DNA of 64,000 nucleotides from Ooceraea biroi (taxonomy: Eukaryota; Arthropoda; Insecta; Hymenoptera; Formicidae). Below, piece after piece: positions 1 to 13,796 of this stretch. The notes below the pieces were generated by a model. It was not told the origin of the DNA. It was given only the letters and a program-made list of their open reading frames with translations, and made no database searches. The first letter of the stretch is position 1. Each line of letters begins with the position of its first letter. Location: the NCBI RefSeq assembly GCF_003672135.1, contig NC_039516.1:4881838-4945837 (forward strand), read 5' to 3'. The position numbers and the translations under genes were made by a program.

Positions 1-168
1 TTTATGTCCTCGAACATGTTTGTTGAGAGCAAACAGCTGCTAGAATCTATTAACGAGGTGGCGATGTCATACCCAAATATTATGAGAAAGCAAATGATAA
101 TTACAAAATATCCAGCTAAAGATAATAAATTCCAAAATTTATTTAAATACTTTAAAACTTTAAATTAA
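1..168 (+). CDS. possible C-terminal tail of an unrecognised protein (weak)
   Basis: Frame 1 is open from the first base of the window to a TAA at 166-168, giving 55 codons with methionines at codons 2 and 6. The tail is rich in Lys, Asn and Phe (it ends KYFKTLN) and has no domain I recognise. Because the frame is already open at the window edge, it could be the last part of an exon, but in AT-rich DNA a 55-codon open frame can also arise by chance. A GAG|GTGGCG string at 55-63 could act as a poor splice donor. I make no functional call; transcript data and the sequence left of the window would decide it. Confidence 0.12.
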   Translation, partial: FMSSNMFVESKQLLESINEVAMSYPNIMRKQMIITKYPAKDNKFQNLFKYFKTLN

Positions 169-3100
169 AGAGATACCTAAATCATATTCTGAAAGTTTTG
201 TAACGATTTATAAAAGAAAACTGCAACTAAATGATGTTTTTGATAGTTGCGCCAATCTTGTATTCACGTATTTATGCGGAAGTTGTGATATTTAATCACG
301 TTAAAAGGAATAACATCTTAGAGTATTCACAAACATTTTATGCGACCGATTGAAAGTTTCTCTAGCGTGCCACGGCACAAAGATTTATAAAAGTCGCTGC
401 ACTATCGAATCTCATTTCCAGTCACTGATTTGTGAAAAACGGCGGGACCTCGCATTCGCCAGCCTTCTTCATCTTACGTGCGCTCTTCTATATTCCGCTT
501 CCCGCTCTCACGGTGACCGCGAAAAGAAAAGGAGCGTATACTCGAGAGATTGGTTATAAAGAGCAAACAGAAAGGAATCGATGTAATTGAGGTAGAGTCG
601 GGCATCTTTTTCTCCCTCCCTCTCTCTCTCTCTCTCTCTTTCTCTCACTTTCTTTTTCCCGGTCTCTCGTGGAACTCGAGCTTTCCACGAGAAATTGTAT
701 CCAAGAAAATGGCAAAGATCACGTCAGATACTGCATTATTCAGCACCGGCTCGGTAAATCTATATATACACTGGCCGCCCTTTCATCCACCGTAACGTAA
801 ATCCTTTCCTCTTTCGTTCCGACCGTTCCCCTCCCCTATCCTCCTTCTCCCTTTTTCTCTTTCACCTTTCTCTCCGCTTCTTTAATTTCTCGAATTACGA
901 GCTGTTTGTACAATACTCCTGGTAAACGTAGCCTCGGAATTGTTCGAGATCCTGCTATCGCTTCGTTCCGGACTTAATTCTATGTGCAACGCAAACCACC
1001 TCCGCCGCGCCATTTATCATCGACCTCGTTGCTTTATTAGGCGCGACTGATTGATGTCCTTATTACCGGGCCGAATTTGTGCCCGAAAAATTGCCCCATT
1101 TCCATGGCCGTTCTGCCGCCGCCCGGCATTCGACCGGCGAGTCGCTTTTCCGGATGCTGAATCCGTCTCCGGACGCGGATTTAACCCGCGTGAGAAATCC
1201 GGAAATCATAAATCACCAAGCGCGGCGAGTTGTTGACGGAGTATATTTTCAAAAAGAACTCTCCTCCGGACTCCGTCATTGTCAGTCGTATAATTAATTG
1301 ATCCATTGCACGGTAAGGGGACCAAAGAGAGGGGCACAGAAGTCTCGATCATTTATTCGAGGTTTCGCCGCCGTCAATTTGAAGAACCAAGGAAAAAAAC
1401 AGTTAAGTCGGGAAAGATCAATCTTTTAAGTACACTTTACACATTAAAATATTGCAATAATCGATGTAGACTCAACATTATGACTTCCAATAGTCACGTT
1501 CATACATTTAACATATTACAACCAAATCTAAAAATCTAAAAAAAAAAAATAATATCTATTCTTCAAAATTATCTGCGAATGTCATCACAGAAAAAAAATG
1601 TAAAATGCATCCAGTTTCAAAGCTAAAGGGATCTTCAAACGTCCAATTGTGCAAATCTGGATTTTAACATAAAACAGCGGACGTTTGAATTTAACTTTTC
1701 TTCTCAGCTCTTCAATCATCTACGTTGAGTTATGAGTTAAAACGCCCGCCGTTGTCTCTTAATGGAATAATAATGCGGCATTATGGCGGACGCGGAACCA
1801 ACCGGGATTCTTCCATCCGCCGTGAGCAATTCCTCGAATACTTGTTTACTCTCCCATTTACTCTTCTGTTTCTTCGATAAAGCGACGCCGACGCCAACGC
1901 CGGCGTCGGGGCCCGCGACCCTCGGGAAGCCTCGCCTTCCGGCGTTTTCCGGCGTTTGTGGCAATTAACATCGCGCTTTACGGCGCTCCAATATCTTTCC
2001 GTATCCCGAGTGCGCCGCCAACCGGTTACCCGTGAGTGCTCGGAAATGGCGTCGTCGTCGTTCTGGAAAATATATCGCGACGCGGTAAGCGAGGGCTTAC
2101 TCGGGAAAGCGATTTTTCACGCGGTCGATCGAGCAGGCCGCGGCGGCGTAAAATATTGCACATATAGCTATAATGGACCGTTCGGAAAGCGCTTCCTGTT
2201 CCTCTGTTCTGTTTATTTTATCCACTCCCGACATCCGCGTAACTTTTAAGTCCTAATAGCCTTTAGCGGTCTTAAGTGTCGCCTTGCTTACTTTGCGCTC
2301 CTGCACTCTGCGCGGTCCTTTGCCGCTACTTCGGGTAAATAATGATTGACACGGGGAAAAGTTAGAAATGAAATTTGTCATGTAGCGGTTACCAATCTTG
2401 AATAGAATACAACAAAAACTTAATAGGAGTTTTGTTTGCTCTATGACCGTATAATTTATTAAAATTCTAAATAGTAATTGTAATTAACAATTAGTAATTA
2501 GTAAGCTGTTTAGACATTGCCAATACTCGTTCTATATTTCTATGTCAATTAGTGTGACGAGATATTTTAAATTTAGATTTGTCAATCAATATCCAAGATA
2601 TCGAAAAATGCTAATTTACAACTTTAAAATCGGCTCTACTTTAGATATTTCATTTGTCAAAATTCATATTTAAACTTTGGGTCTCGATGTTGAATTTTAT
2701 GGAAAATGTCCGGGATTGACACTAATCGAGCTCGTCATGCAGTAATCAAGACTTATAATTTATCAGGAACTCGTGGGATATTTATCGAATGAAACTGGTT
2801 TCGCCTTTTCATGTCATTCGGGCCGGTCCACTAAATCTATCGGATTGAGAGCTCGTTCGATGCGTCCAACCCCGTTATCCATGCAACGACGTATTCCCGT
2901 TAATGCGTGCACTTGTAATCCGTGCGTTTAGAGATTCATTCGAATAATCGAAATTTGCTCCGTTATCCCGTTGAACCATGGATGCCGCAAAAATGTTCAA
3001 CGAGGAAGTACATTTACGTTCCATTACAGTCTCAAAAGCATGAAACAAATATTTAGTATTTTATATTAAATAAATATAATTTCATGATAAATAATACAAA

Positions 3101-4118
3101 GAGATAAAAGATTAAATCCAACTTTAAAAATAGAAATATTTTAAAAATAAAAAGTTTTTAACAAATTACGATTTCAACAATTTCAACAGAAAGCATATGA
3201 AAGCAACTTGCATCACTATTTAAAAGAGACAAAAGAGATATATCGTTTTGTTAAAAGTGAATTAATTGTAGTTTTATTGTAATTAAAACTTTGTACAAAG
3301 TAGATTTTACTAAACTCGTAAGCAGAATTTTTTACAAAATTCACATTTGACATGTATGATAATTGCGATATTTTTTCATATTGTTCATGTATTCGATATG
3401 CAATGTGGGAAATATCATGAATGTTACTGTCACGGCATATCGGTAATGTTAATATTAAATAATATTTGCGTGAATAATATCGCAAAATAAGCGTTTTCTC
3501 TTACGCGAAATCATCGTTCTGTACGCAGCGATATAGAATTAATGGCCCCAGAAACTAATTAAAAGCATCGAAGAGCCGCGAGAAATCCTCGCCGTCTTGA
3601 TATATAAGTTGCAAGGAATAACGGCACGGTGGCGAGGGGATAAATAGGGCGTGATAGCATAGCCCGATTATCCTGCAGGCGCTTTATAGGCATGTAGCTC
3701 AGTCTACCTCAGTATACCGCCGCATCATCGCGGCTCAGTGATTTCCAAATTAGTGTGCCCGTCTTTAAAGAGCAACCAAAATTTATTAAAAGACTTGGCG
3801 AAATCAAAATTTTCGTGTACACCTACGTTGATAAATGAATATTTTACTGCATAATTTTACGTTCTAAAATCTTTATTATACGCATACAAATGTATCAGCA
3901 TAATATTGTCAATAAAATACGGTGCACGTATTCATCATTAAAATAATAAAAAAGAATAGAAAGAGGAGCATAAAAAAAGAACAACAAAAACTAAATAGAC
4001 GGAATGGCATATATTTTAACCATGTTTTCCTACTATCATTTAGCTAGCGCGCTATGGTCGGAAAAATGAGTTTTCCCGAAAAACGAATCGAAGCAGGGAA
4101 GAAGCGTCGTAATTAGCA
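169..4118. other. non-coding stretch, no gene recognised
   Basis: This stretch is AT-rich background with two CpG-rich patches, about 1000-1240 and 1780-2250. The second includes a short GACGCC-type run near 1881-1910. Open frames of 60-97 codons lie on both strands of these patches and overlap each other, as expected of CpG-rich DNA rather than of genes. A pyrimidine tract lies at 611-650. Confidence 0.5.
611..650. repeat. (CT)n pyrimidine microsatellite
   Basis: A run of CT dinucleotides with a few interruptions (CCCTCCC at the left, TTTCTCTCAC at the right). On the minus strand it reads GAGAG repeatedly, the motif bound by GAGA factor in insects. It is followed by more pyrimidine-rich DNA to about 880. 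Confidence 0.8.
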
Positions 4119-4254
4119 GTCTGGCTAATTGCATCGAGTGGCACTCGTGGGGGGGGGGGCGGAATCGCGCCGCGGCGAATTATCATGCGGAACGCTTGAA
4201 ACGTACGCGGCGAAATAGGACGAATAAACTCGCCCAACGTGCAATTAGCCAGAC
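4119..4254. repeat. 15-bp perfect inverted repeat flanking an 11-G tract
   Basis: GTCTGGCTAATTGCA at 4119-4133 is matched exactly by its reverse complement at 4240-4254. The arms contain TAATTG/CAATTA, the core of many homeodomain sites. Between them lie an 11-base G run (4149-4159) and a CpG-rich spacer. The arms show no transposon-like termini or target duplication. A regulatory dyad or a small relic element are both possible. Confidence 0.55.
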
Positions 4255-7200
4255 CCATGAATTTTTCAACAACGGACGGCATATCGTTCCGAAGCAGCGC
4301 GCGTAAGCGGATATCGCACGACGGGGCGCGGTTCGGATTAGAGCACGATAATATAATAAAAGTAACGACATTAATGGGGGCATTATTAAAGCGAGTTTAT
4401 TACTCGAGCACCATTATAGCAGGAAATGCGTTATATCGAGCGAACTGTTCCGCGATTTCTGATGGTACACGCGGAATTTCCGACTGATGATTTCTGCGAA
4501 CGTCAAAGTCAGTCGGCGGAAATTACGAGTGCAATCCCGTCCGAATTTTCGAAATCACGTTGCTGCGTCGCATTTCGTCGTTACGCTACGCGATTGTTAA
4601 TCCGATTACCGCGGCAGGCGCAATGATGATAATGAATTGTGAATATTGCCAACGGCAATAAGTATTATCGAGCATTCGCACTCTTCGATAATGATTTAAA
4701 CATCACGTAGGCATGCATTGTTACACTCGCAATAAAACGATTAAATCAGTTGCTAAAAAAATCGTTGTATGAATAATTATAATAAAATCCAAATAATAAT
4801 ATATGTGATAAAGATTAAGCATATTGTCATTTGCGTTCCTAATGTTTTCAAAGAAGACAGCATTTCTGGAATAACACGTTGAGATTTCAGTCCAAAAATG
4901 ATAATAAATCTGATGCCATTTTCTATTTGACAATCTTTGCCTGCATGTCAAATGCCAAGACATCGTATGAATTTTATTTGCACGTAACATAACAAATATG
5001 TGCGAAATGCATTACGCGTCCCCTATTTGTCGGATCGATATTCGCGATGCGAAATTTGAATTGACTCAACGACGAAGTTTCGTCACGCGATACACTTTAT
5101 TAAATTCTACTGTATTGCTAATTACCGCCAATTGCTCACTATGCAAATATCGCAGATATGTATTATTCCATATACATGATTCCATATACGTGATTATTTC
5201 ATATACGTGATTTTGCTCTTCCACTGTGCGTATGAAAGAAAAAGATTGAAAAATAAATCTCACTCAGTAACTTGGGAATATTCTTTTCACGTTATGATTC
5301 TAACGATTATTAGATAAAAGTTGATCTTATGTCTAATTATTTTTTAAAATTTCAACATTTCCGGTACTTCTCGGAACCACTTCCCGAGCTTATACTGTTT
5401 TTTTATTAATGTATGCAAGAATCTCATAAACGTTTGTACGGAACATTCTTGAATTTTCTAGAGCTGTTTATGAACATGAGGCAAGATATATAAAAATTTG
5501 CAAACCAAAAAAATGTTTAATAATTTTTATGAAAGCCCGACTTTTTTAGTCAAATGGGTAGCGCCATGCCAGAGATTCCAAACCGTTATGTAAAATAAAT
5601 TTCACGTTCCATTGTGTCTACAAAACAAAAAACAGAGTAGCTACCTTGCATAAATAGTTGAATGTGCATCACGTGGCATGTCGTATTGTAACTCGACTGA
5701 TCATAGTCGCAGATTCTAATCCTGATGTGCGACAAATCTATCACCTTCATTAATCATCATCGCAGTAATATATCGACAAACGTATGTCTCCTGGATATCT
5801 TAATGGTCGCTACTCGTGAATTTAACAGCGCGATATTCGCCAATGCAATTTCGCCGCTCGGTCAAAGTTCGTAACAATGCAATCGGAATACATCGTATCC
5901 TTATCGCACTCGTCATCCATTTCACTCCATAATTTAACTCGAACATATTGCACACGTTAATATCCAGAGGCAGGATAAGTTATTTGTTATTGCAAATACT
6001 GTAATCGAACGCCATGTCATCATCAGCGAATCACAACGGGTTTCGATTTACATAAAACTCGTATGTCGATATCAGATGTACGTCAAAATTATTTGTTATG
6101 GACAATTATATGGTTTTAGCGTTACAATCCAACGCTTGAGTTTCGTTTCAAATATTACTCGCAAATATTACTTATCTTCGTCGCGTTAGGGCGCGATAAT
6201 ACGTCGAGAAGAAGCAGCTAAGTACCTCCTCGTAGCATGCCGCCCCATAATTTACGGGATTATCGCGACGTACTTTGGGCACGACAGTCTCCTTTTTTCG
6301 TTCTCGCGGCGGCGTATACGTTTGCGAAATGCGTCGTGCATACCTCGAGATACGTAGAAAGTTTACTCAAGATAATCGTAATCTCACGCGGACCCGCGCC
6401 GACTCGCGCGTACACCGTTAAAACTTCGGAGCAATTATCCCCCTTCGGATTTCTGAGGAGGGTCGGAGCCAACTCGGCCGGATTGTCTGCGACGACGCCG
6501 ATGTCGGGGAAAGAGAGCCGAACGGAGAACAGAGAGAAAATTAATAAAAATGCCTTGAGGCCCGTACTCTCGATTAATTAAAACTTCGGACGCCTCGAGG
6601 CGATCCATCGGTCGACTAATACTACCTCGCTCCTCTCGGAGATATACGCGCGCTGCAAAGTTTCCCTAGCGAAGAGGCGAAGGCGCGCCGATCACCTTTG
6701 AGATGGATTACGAAGAACTGCGGTCCGAGTTCCGGTAGGAATTCTCTTTATCATTCTCGACGCTCACATTGGACGGCGGCGGCGACTCACGAAAAGGTAA
6801 TTATCGGGAAATATTTGGCGCGAGTAATTCAAATGCGTCCGTGCGAGTAATTTAAATCCGATTCCACCTCGGAGAAGATTTAACTCGGCGCTTAATTACT
6901 TAAATTCCTGTTCTTTACACGTAGAATAATGTGAGGGAGACCACGCAATTAAGATAGTTATGATCGTAAATATCGGATATAATTATTAGGGAAATTGAAC
7001 GTAATTGGCCGTACGGCCCAATCTGATCGAGTATTATCTCTCTTCTCATCATATCTTATTGTTAGTGCGATGTTCCTATGATTCAATGATTAGAGCACAT
7101 CTTTGAAAATTTAACAAACAGTCGTAGTAGAGGAAGTTAAATAAATAATATACAATATTGAATTGTTTGATTAGATAATATGAATTTGGTTATTTGGCAA

Positions 7201-7380
7201 TTTTAATATATAATATAATATTTAATGATACATATTCAGAACGTATACACCAAATTCTGACGTTTGTGCTATATTTCGGGCAAATTGCGGCGAAAGGAAC
7301 TACCGCGGTGCGGACAGTTGACCGAGCTGCATTTCACGCACACCCGAGACCTTTCGCCGGCGGCGCATTTGAGACAACAA
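4255..7380. other. non-coding stretch, no gene recognised
   Basis: Mixed AT-rich DNA with a CpG-rich interval at about 6230-6880. Overlapping open frames of 70-114 codons on opposite strands at 6237-6581 look like composition artefacts. A small imperfect tandem repeat at 5160-5214 is listed separately. Confidence 0.5.
5160..5214. repeat. short imperfect tandem repeat, 14-17-bp unit
   Basis: Three successive copies of a TTCCATATACRTGA-like unit (the last begins TTTCATATACGTGA). The varying unit length suggests replication slippage. No function is indicated. Confidence 0.6.
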
Positions 7381-7470
7381 CGGAAGCGAGAAAGAGACGA
7401 TATATGAGAAAGAAAGAGAAAAGGAGAAAGAGAGAGTGAGAGACAGAAGAAAGAAGAACAAAGAGAGAGT
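7381..7470. repeat. GA-rich polypurine tract
   Basis: About 90 bases, almost all purine on the plus strand, dominated by GAGA and GAAAGA motifs. A matching (TC)n run lies 220 bases downstream at 7689-7713. The pair could nucleate triplex DNA or pair with each other in a transcript. GAGA tracts are also typical insect core-promoter or insulator elements. Open frames across the tract are low-complexity and not credible genes. Confidence 0.7.
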
Positions 7471-7688
7471 GCAGCCACTAGCACGACTAACAAGCAGGAC
7501 GTATCAATTAAAAGCCGGTTGCTGGCGGCAGCCAGTTTGGAAAACACAGGGCACAAAGTGCGGCGATAGAAAACCGGCTCGCGGGAATACTCGGCCGCAC
7601 GTTCGCGGGTGGAACTCGATTAATTACGATTTAGTCCGTGCCTCTTTGACGACGGTGCGTCATCGTGTCTATGCCTGTGTCATGCTGT

Positions 7689-7713
7689 TCTCTCTCTCTC
7701 TCTCTCTCTCTCT
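7689..7713. repeat. (TC)n microsatellite
   Basis: Twelve TC dinucleotides without interruption, complementary to the GA-rich tract at 7381-7470. Confidence 0.9.
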
Positions 7714-8776
7714 GTCTATTTTATATCTTCATCGCTCTTTCCTGCCCTGCCTTTCTCTTTCTCTGGCCCGTCGCTTTACGCGGATCACAGCTCGTAATTC
7801 ATAAACCGCAGCGCGAGTTGTTGACGCGGCCGGAACTACTGGAAGCGCCGAAGTGCGCCACCAATGGGCACCGGCACCAACAGCAGTTTCGCTGCCGCCG
7901 GCCACGGAAAAGGAATTGTAAAGAGAATATCGTGTAGGAGAAAAAGATGGATGCAGACTCAGGAACGATGAGACGGCTCTAATGCACGAAGGTGCGCGAA
8001 AAGAGCAGTTGTCGCAAAACGCAAATTTACTATCTGTTTCCCTCGGCTACAGATTTTTTTGATTCTTTGATGTTGAAGTATCTTCTTGTGTGTGCCACAT
8101 TTCTGATGAATTTTTCAGTTCTTTTGACGCGTTAAATATTTTCGTATCAAATTTCTTGCACCCAAACGATTTTCATTTACAGGCCCGGCAATGACAGCAA
8201 TGGCAGCAATTGTGTAATGCGTATAGTAATTAATTCTTGTCATGCTAAGTTCATCATGTTCGAGTTTTGAGTTCTGAATTTGCTCGACACTGGAAGCGAT
8301 TCTTGAGTTCACCAGCTGCGCCTGGCATTCGGCTAATAGTCAAGTTGCATTAGATTGTCGACATAACACGCTACGAACTCTACGGAACTCAATCATGGTA
8401 TAGCAAAATTTGTTAAATGAGTCTCATGTTTTCGGAAGTTCATCGCTATAAATGAATTGCTTATTTTAGGATAAACGCGTGCGAGAGCTTCATTTTGCAA
8501 GAGGAACCTACATCCCAAAGTAAATATTCTTCTTGTACGAAAACTTTCACAAGACATTATCATAATACTTGTAATGCGTAATGAGAATGTTGGGATGGTT
8601 AATTAAGCAATTCTCCTTTAATTTTCGTATGAAAAGAGAGAGAGAAAACAGAACGTTGTAAAGGATAAATAAATTCGTAATTGAGTTAAGTATGAGGCAA
8701 ATGAATGAAAATAAATAATAATTTCGTATTAATAACGATATTGCTGTAATCGAGCTAAAAACGATTAACGCAGCAA

Positions 8777-8795
8777 AGAGAGAGAGAGAGAGAGA
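8777..8795. repeat. (AG)n microsatellite
   Basis: Nine to ten AG dinucleotides, with a shorter AGAGAG run at 8634-8644. Confidence 0.85.
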
Positions 8796-9193
8796 AGTAA
8801 ATTGGCGGAAGTCCAAGGATGCATCCTCCAGTCATGAACTTCGCTTCCCGCGACATCGTTAACATTACAGAGTCGTTAACGAGTTTAGTTCAGTCACCAA
8901 ACGACACTTTTTTTAACGGAGATGAGCACGCGGGACGGCGATAGAATCAAAAGCGTTGCGGCTGGTCCAGATCAAAGATCTGAGGTGGAACTGTCGTTTG
9001 CAGACCCGATAGATACCGTCTTACTGTGATGCGATCCTTTGCTCATCCGCGGTTGGTTAACAAGTTTAATTTAAACAGTCGTTAGAGGCGTCTGATCATC
9101 GTTCCAAAGAACTAGGCGTGTACCTTTAAGCGAGTAAGATATGTCGCATCTGCGTACGCGGTGCAACGACCGTTTATGAAGGAAATAAGCGGT

Positions 9194-9209
9194 AATGTGT
9201 GTGTGTGTA
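9194..9209. repeat. (GT)n microsatellite next to alternating TATACGCGCG
   Basis: A short GT run followed directly by TATACGCGCG, giving about 25 bases of alternating purine-pyrimidine sequence. Confidence 0.7.
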
Positions 9210-12130
9210 TACGCGCGCCTTGTGACGTTCCGAATCTCATTAGATGCCACTTTGGCGAAAACTGGGACTGATAATATCATGCGGAAACATGCGTAACATC
9301 ATTTCAAGTAAACGTAACCTCGATCTGCCCAGAGAATTCGTGCACGCGAGTTCGTCGACAAATTTACGTTTCATGGAAGAATTAATTTAAATAAATTATC
9401 GCGGTCGACAAACCCCCAACCGCTAATGCGGCTTTTCGCGGTGAGTTAGTTTACGGCGCCCTGTAAGGCCCGTAACTTTTTCTCGACGTTCACGTCATGT
9501 CGACGTGGCGACGCAACTCGTCGTCGCCGTGGTCGGGGAGGAGTTTAACGCGCGGATTAAATTAGAACATCGTGATTAACGTGTCCATGAGAAAATTCCG
9601 CCCGAGAGTTAATGAAGGGAATGGAAAATCAAACAAATTCTTTAAAAAAATTTTGCATTCGATGTAAAGGTATGAAAAAGTTGTATCAACTGCATCATTT
9701 TTCTATCTAACTTGCTTCCTTTTGTACTTTATTCACAAAAATGTTTGCTCTGTTAAAAAATATTTTTTATTTCACATCTCTGCGTAGAATATAAGAAATT
9801 TATGATCCAGTAGATATAAACGTAATATTCTACGAAAGTTTTGAATTTTGCTTAGGTAGCTGGAATGTACCGCATTATATTTTGAGAATTGCAAGCCGAG
9901 TGTCGTAAGAAAAAAATGTAAAAGTTAACAGACTCGACAGCTACATCGATGGTAGAACGAGAAGTTTAATTTATTATCGGACCGATAAGGCCCCTTGCGT
10001 AACCGGAGTAACTTTTTTCACGGTGAAGCCCTCGGGTACCAATGTTAAATTGGCCGTAACTGTCCGGATTAAATTGGTACGGCCTTTTTGCTTAGTTAGA
10101 CCGCAAATGTACAGGCGAGGGACCGGACGCCTTTTTACACGGCAGTCCCAGTCCGATCCGCCATTCAAGTAGAAAAGTTTAATCTCCTACGCAAATGTAT
10201 CGGACGGGCAAAGTACCCATGGATCGCTGACGAAGTTGCAAGCGCGGCAAGCGCTATCGATAAGTGATATCCCGCGAGTACTTTCGCAAAAACTTCAATT
10301 AATGAAATTTATTTCAATTATTTTCCCTTTTTACCTTGCGCACAATCTCTACTGCTGCGTATTCGTTTTAAAAGCTATATCGCGGAAACGCAGTCGTTTC
10401 TTTCATTTGCACTTTTCTCCATCTATATAAAGTGGATTTTTATTTAAAATAGATAAGAAAGTATAAACTTTCCGAAACTGTAGTTAAACTAAAGAGTATC
10501 TGAAGAGAATGAGCTTCAGAGTAACTAATAAAAATCAAAATTCCTTAATATCCTTTAATTAATATCAAGCGAAGAATATTAGTATTAGTATTAGTTTAAT
10601 AACATCTTAATATACGATCTGATTCGAAGAAAGAGAAAGATGTTCTATATTATAAAAGAATTCTGGAGGATGATTTGCAACTTTTCGTCTTTCGTAATTT
10701 TCTGATTAATATGATATAATATTTATGATCCATAAACATTTAAACATTTATTATTAAGACAAACATTTATATTACTCGCATTTATACGCAATCATCTCAT
10801 AATTAATAAGGATCCAGCGAGAGTGAAGCTTTGCACCCGATGATACGCACAAAGCAATGACAAAGTCAAACATTATTAATACCATTTCACGTGGTAATCA
10901 CTTGTTCCCACCATTAATAACAACACACCATGTTCCAACAACGGAATTAGCAGCATCATTAACGAAGTGCATCGTTGCGCATCCGTTCGCCCCATTATAC
11001 TAACGAATTTACAGTCGCTGCGTCGGTCGCCAAGGCTTTTTTCTCAGCTTCTTTCCCGTTCGATTACTCTCCATGCGAAAGTAAAAAGTTTAATTTCACG
11101 CGCGCGCGCGAGTGTACTTCGGTAAGTGGGTGGTGCTGTACGCGCAACTGCAACAGCGACGACAAAGTTGCACGAGCTGAAACAATCACCGACTATGACG
11201 ACAACACCGAGGACGAGGACAACGAGAACGATCGATGTCTCTCATGTTCCTGACGAGTCGGAACTTCCTGAACAAGGACGAGGGTTCGCGCGGGAAAGAA
11301 ACTTGAATGGTTAAGCAGATCGATCGGCCGAGGACTCGTCGGGAAATTGCCGCCATTAATCCCGGCGCCTTTAATTAGGGGAGAGCGTGACAAACGTCGG
11401 AAATTTTTATCTAAATCGACCCGGTTCGTGCACGACGTCCCCGTGGGGACAATTTTTTCGCCGTATTTCACTAGCGAGGGTCTCTCACGCGAGGACCCTT
11501 CTCACGCCGCCACGAAGCGACCACTTAAAGGGCCATGCATTTATCGCGTACCCCTGTCGCCTCGACCTAAATTGCGGCGCGTGGATGAACCGCTCTTTTA
11601 TTGTCTCTCTGTCCGAGCACGTTTTAATTCGCGAGATTTTCGCGTCTGATGTTGAATGTGTTGAATGAGTCAGAGATCAGAGCAAGTCACACATCAAAAT
11701 ATGTCAGAATCCGGTACTATTGTGCAAAATATACAAAACCTTTATCACAATGTAAAATAAAAATGTATATTTTCAATAGATTAATATTTTTAACGTGTAA
11801 TCTTTCTCTTTTCCTTTCTTTTTCAGAAAACAATACGCGCTTTTTGACAGAGTTTCATCTCCTGGCGTTTTATTTTTGGTCAACCGTGCAATTTTTCGGG
11901 ATCTTTTATGTATACGGTGAATTTACTTTTTATCGATACACGTTTTTCCAAACATGCATTTTAATAAAAAAAACTTGCAAAAGACCGCAAGAATATCGAA
12001 TACTTTTTTGTTTTTCGGTATAATACGTTTGTGTATTGCAATGTTGAATAGAATATTATGCGAAACAAAGAAAAAGTTTTAAAAAATAAAACCGTTTCGA
12101 TATTCCAATTTATTGTACAATATGTGAACT

Positions 12131-12253
12131 AATTATATAATATAATATTGTTATGTTAATATAAATTATAAATTATATAATATAATATTATATTGTTTTA
12201 ATCGCGGGAAAAACATAAGTTTTAGATATATATATATATATATATATATATAT
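12131..12253. repeat. AT-rich patch with a duplicated 19-mer and a (AT)14 run
   Basis: AATTATATAATATAATATT occurs twice (starting about 12131 and 12172), and an uninterrupted AT run occupies 12226-12253. This is simple-sequence DNA able to extrude cruciforms; no gene is indicated. Confidence 0.7.
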
Positions 12254-13758
12254 CCTACATAAAACACCGTAGTAACCACTCTGACATCATCCGGTGATCT
12301 TTACAAAGGCGTCTTTTATCAACTTAATTCTTTTGTATCACTACCATGGTAGAAACTTCTTTCTTAACCGCTTTTTATGAGATGCTGATGAAGCAAGATT
12401 TTATTAAAACGTTGATAATCGCTAAGACCGTGCTACCGGTTGTCAGGGCGTTGCAATATAATGACTATGCATGCCATGTTCCTAGAATGCACTTTAAGCA
12501 CAGCATAAAAAAGTATTAAAATCTCCTCCCGAAAGCGAGGTTCTTTTTATTGGAAAGAATATTTAGAGATTTATTGTTGATCGCGTGTTCTCTCAAGACT
12601 TGTATTCAGTTCCGACTGAAAAGCAATATCAACAATTAATTGTATGAGAAAACAAAGCACCGGTATCTGCTTTTGTATCCTCTCTCTCTCCTTCCAGATC
12701 CATTTAAACGTGAAAACATGCCCGTCCGGTAATAAGCGTGAATGCATTTCTTTGCTCCTTCCACAAAGACGCAATCTTTCCTCACTATAAATCTCTCAAT
12801 TAACGTATAAAAGGTATAGAAAAATTACCACACTGAAGGTTACTTTCCGACTTTCGCGAAGTTGATAAAATCCCAAATGAGTTTTCCGCGAGGACCTGCG
12901 CAATATGGCCGTCAATATATCCCCCAGAGGACTTAAGTCCCTTTCGCGTCCTTTTGTTCGTAAAGAGCGGAACCCAATAACCGTGAAAGGAGATTAAGCT
13001 TAACAAAGTGTCCTCGAGTTTACCAAAGCAACGAGTTAAGCGGAATCCCCAACTCGTTGTCGAGGCTACCCAAGACGGGACTTCGGCAAACTCGCGAACT
13101 CGTTAACGAGCGAGAGAGGCCCGTTGACCGCGGCGACCTCGATTTGCGAACCGAACAACGCGACGTATTTTTGCAACTCCGTGCGCCGCGCCTTAATCGA
13201 ATAAGTTCCGCACCTGAGAGTCAAACTATGAAAATGAGATCGGTAGGGTTTCTCATGTTGCTGCATTATAAAATTCACTACTTTCTACACAGAGCTGAAA
13301 CTATCTTCGCCTCAGTTTCCATGTTCAAGAAAGAAAAGAGAAGATTACAGCCAAAATTTTTAAGCGCAAGTAATTTTTAACTTAAAAAGGAGACAAGATG
13401 AGCACTTCATGCAATATTTCGCTTGAATTAAGCGCAAGTTGAACAGATTATCGCATATTATTAATTCGTATGTGTCTTTGTCAAATTTCAAATTATTACT
13501 TTTATGTCTCGCGATGTTCTACTTACAATACAAGAAATGTAGGGAATATTTATCAAAAATCTGCTCGCGCCTGGAAAGAGTTGAAGGACCGATATCCCAA
13601 GATCATCCTAAGTATCCTGAAAAGTATTCTGAAGAGAATAACGAACTTTCATCCCTTACCATCTATCATCCGCGAACTTTTTAACGAGCCGAAGGCCTGG
13701 TACTATCGTGCGCGTCGCGGTTTTGACTTCAAAAATCGCTGAGCTCGTCAGACGTATC

Positions 13759-13796
<38 letters not shown>

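Larger units (their letters stand above)
7714..12130. other. non-coding stretch, no gene recognised
   Basis: CpG-rich patches at about 9280-9610 and 11100-11650 alternate with AT-rich DNA. Short repeats seen: (AG)n at 8777-8795, (GT)n at 9194-9209, a TATTAG triplication near 10577-10596 and a (CG)6 run near 11100. Open frames at 10975-11668 overlap on both strands and show no domain. Confidence 0.5.
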
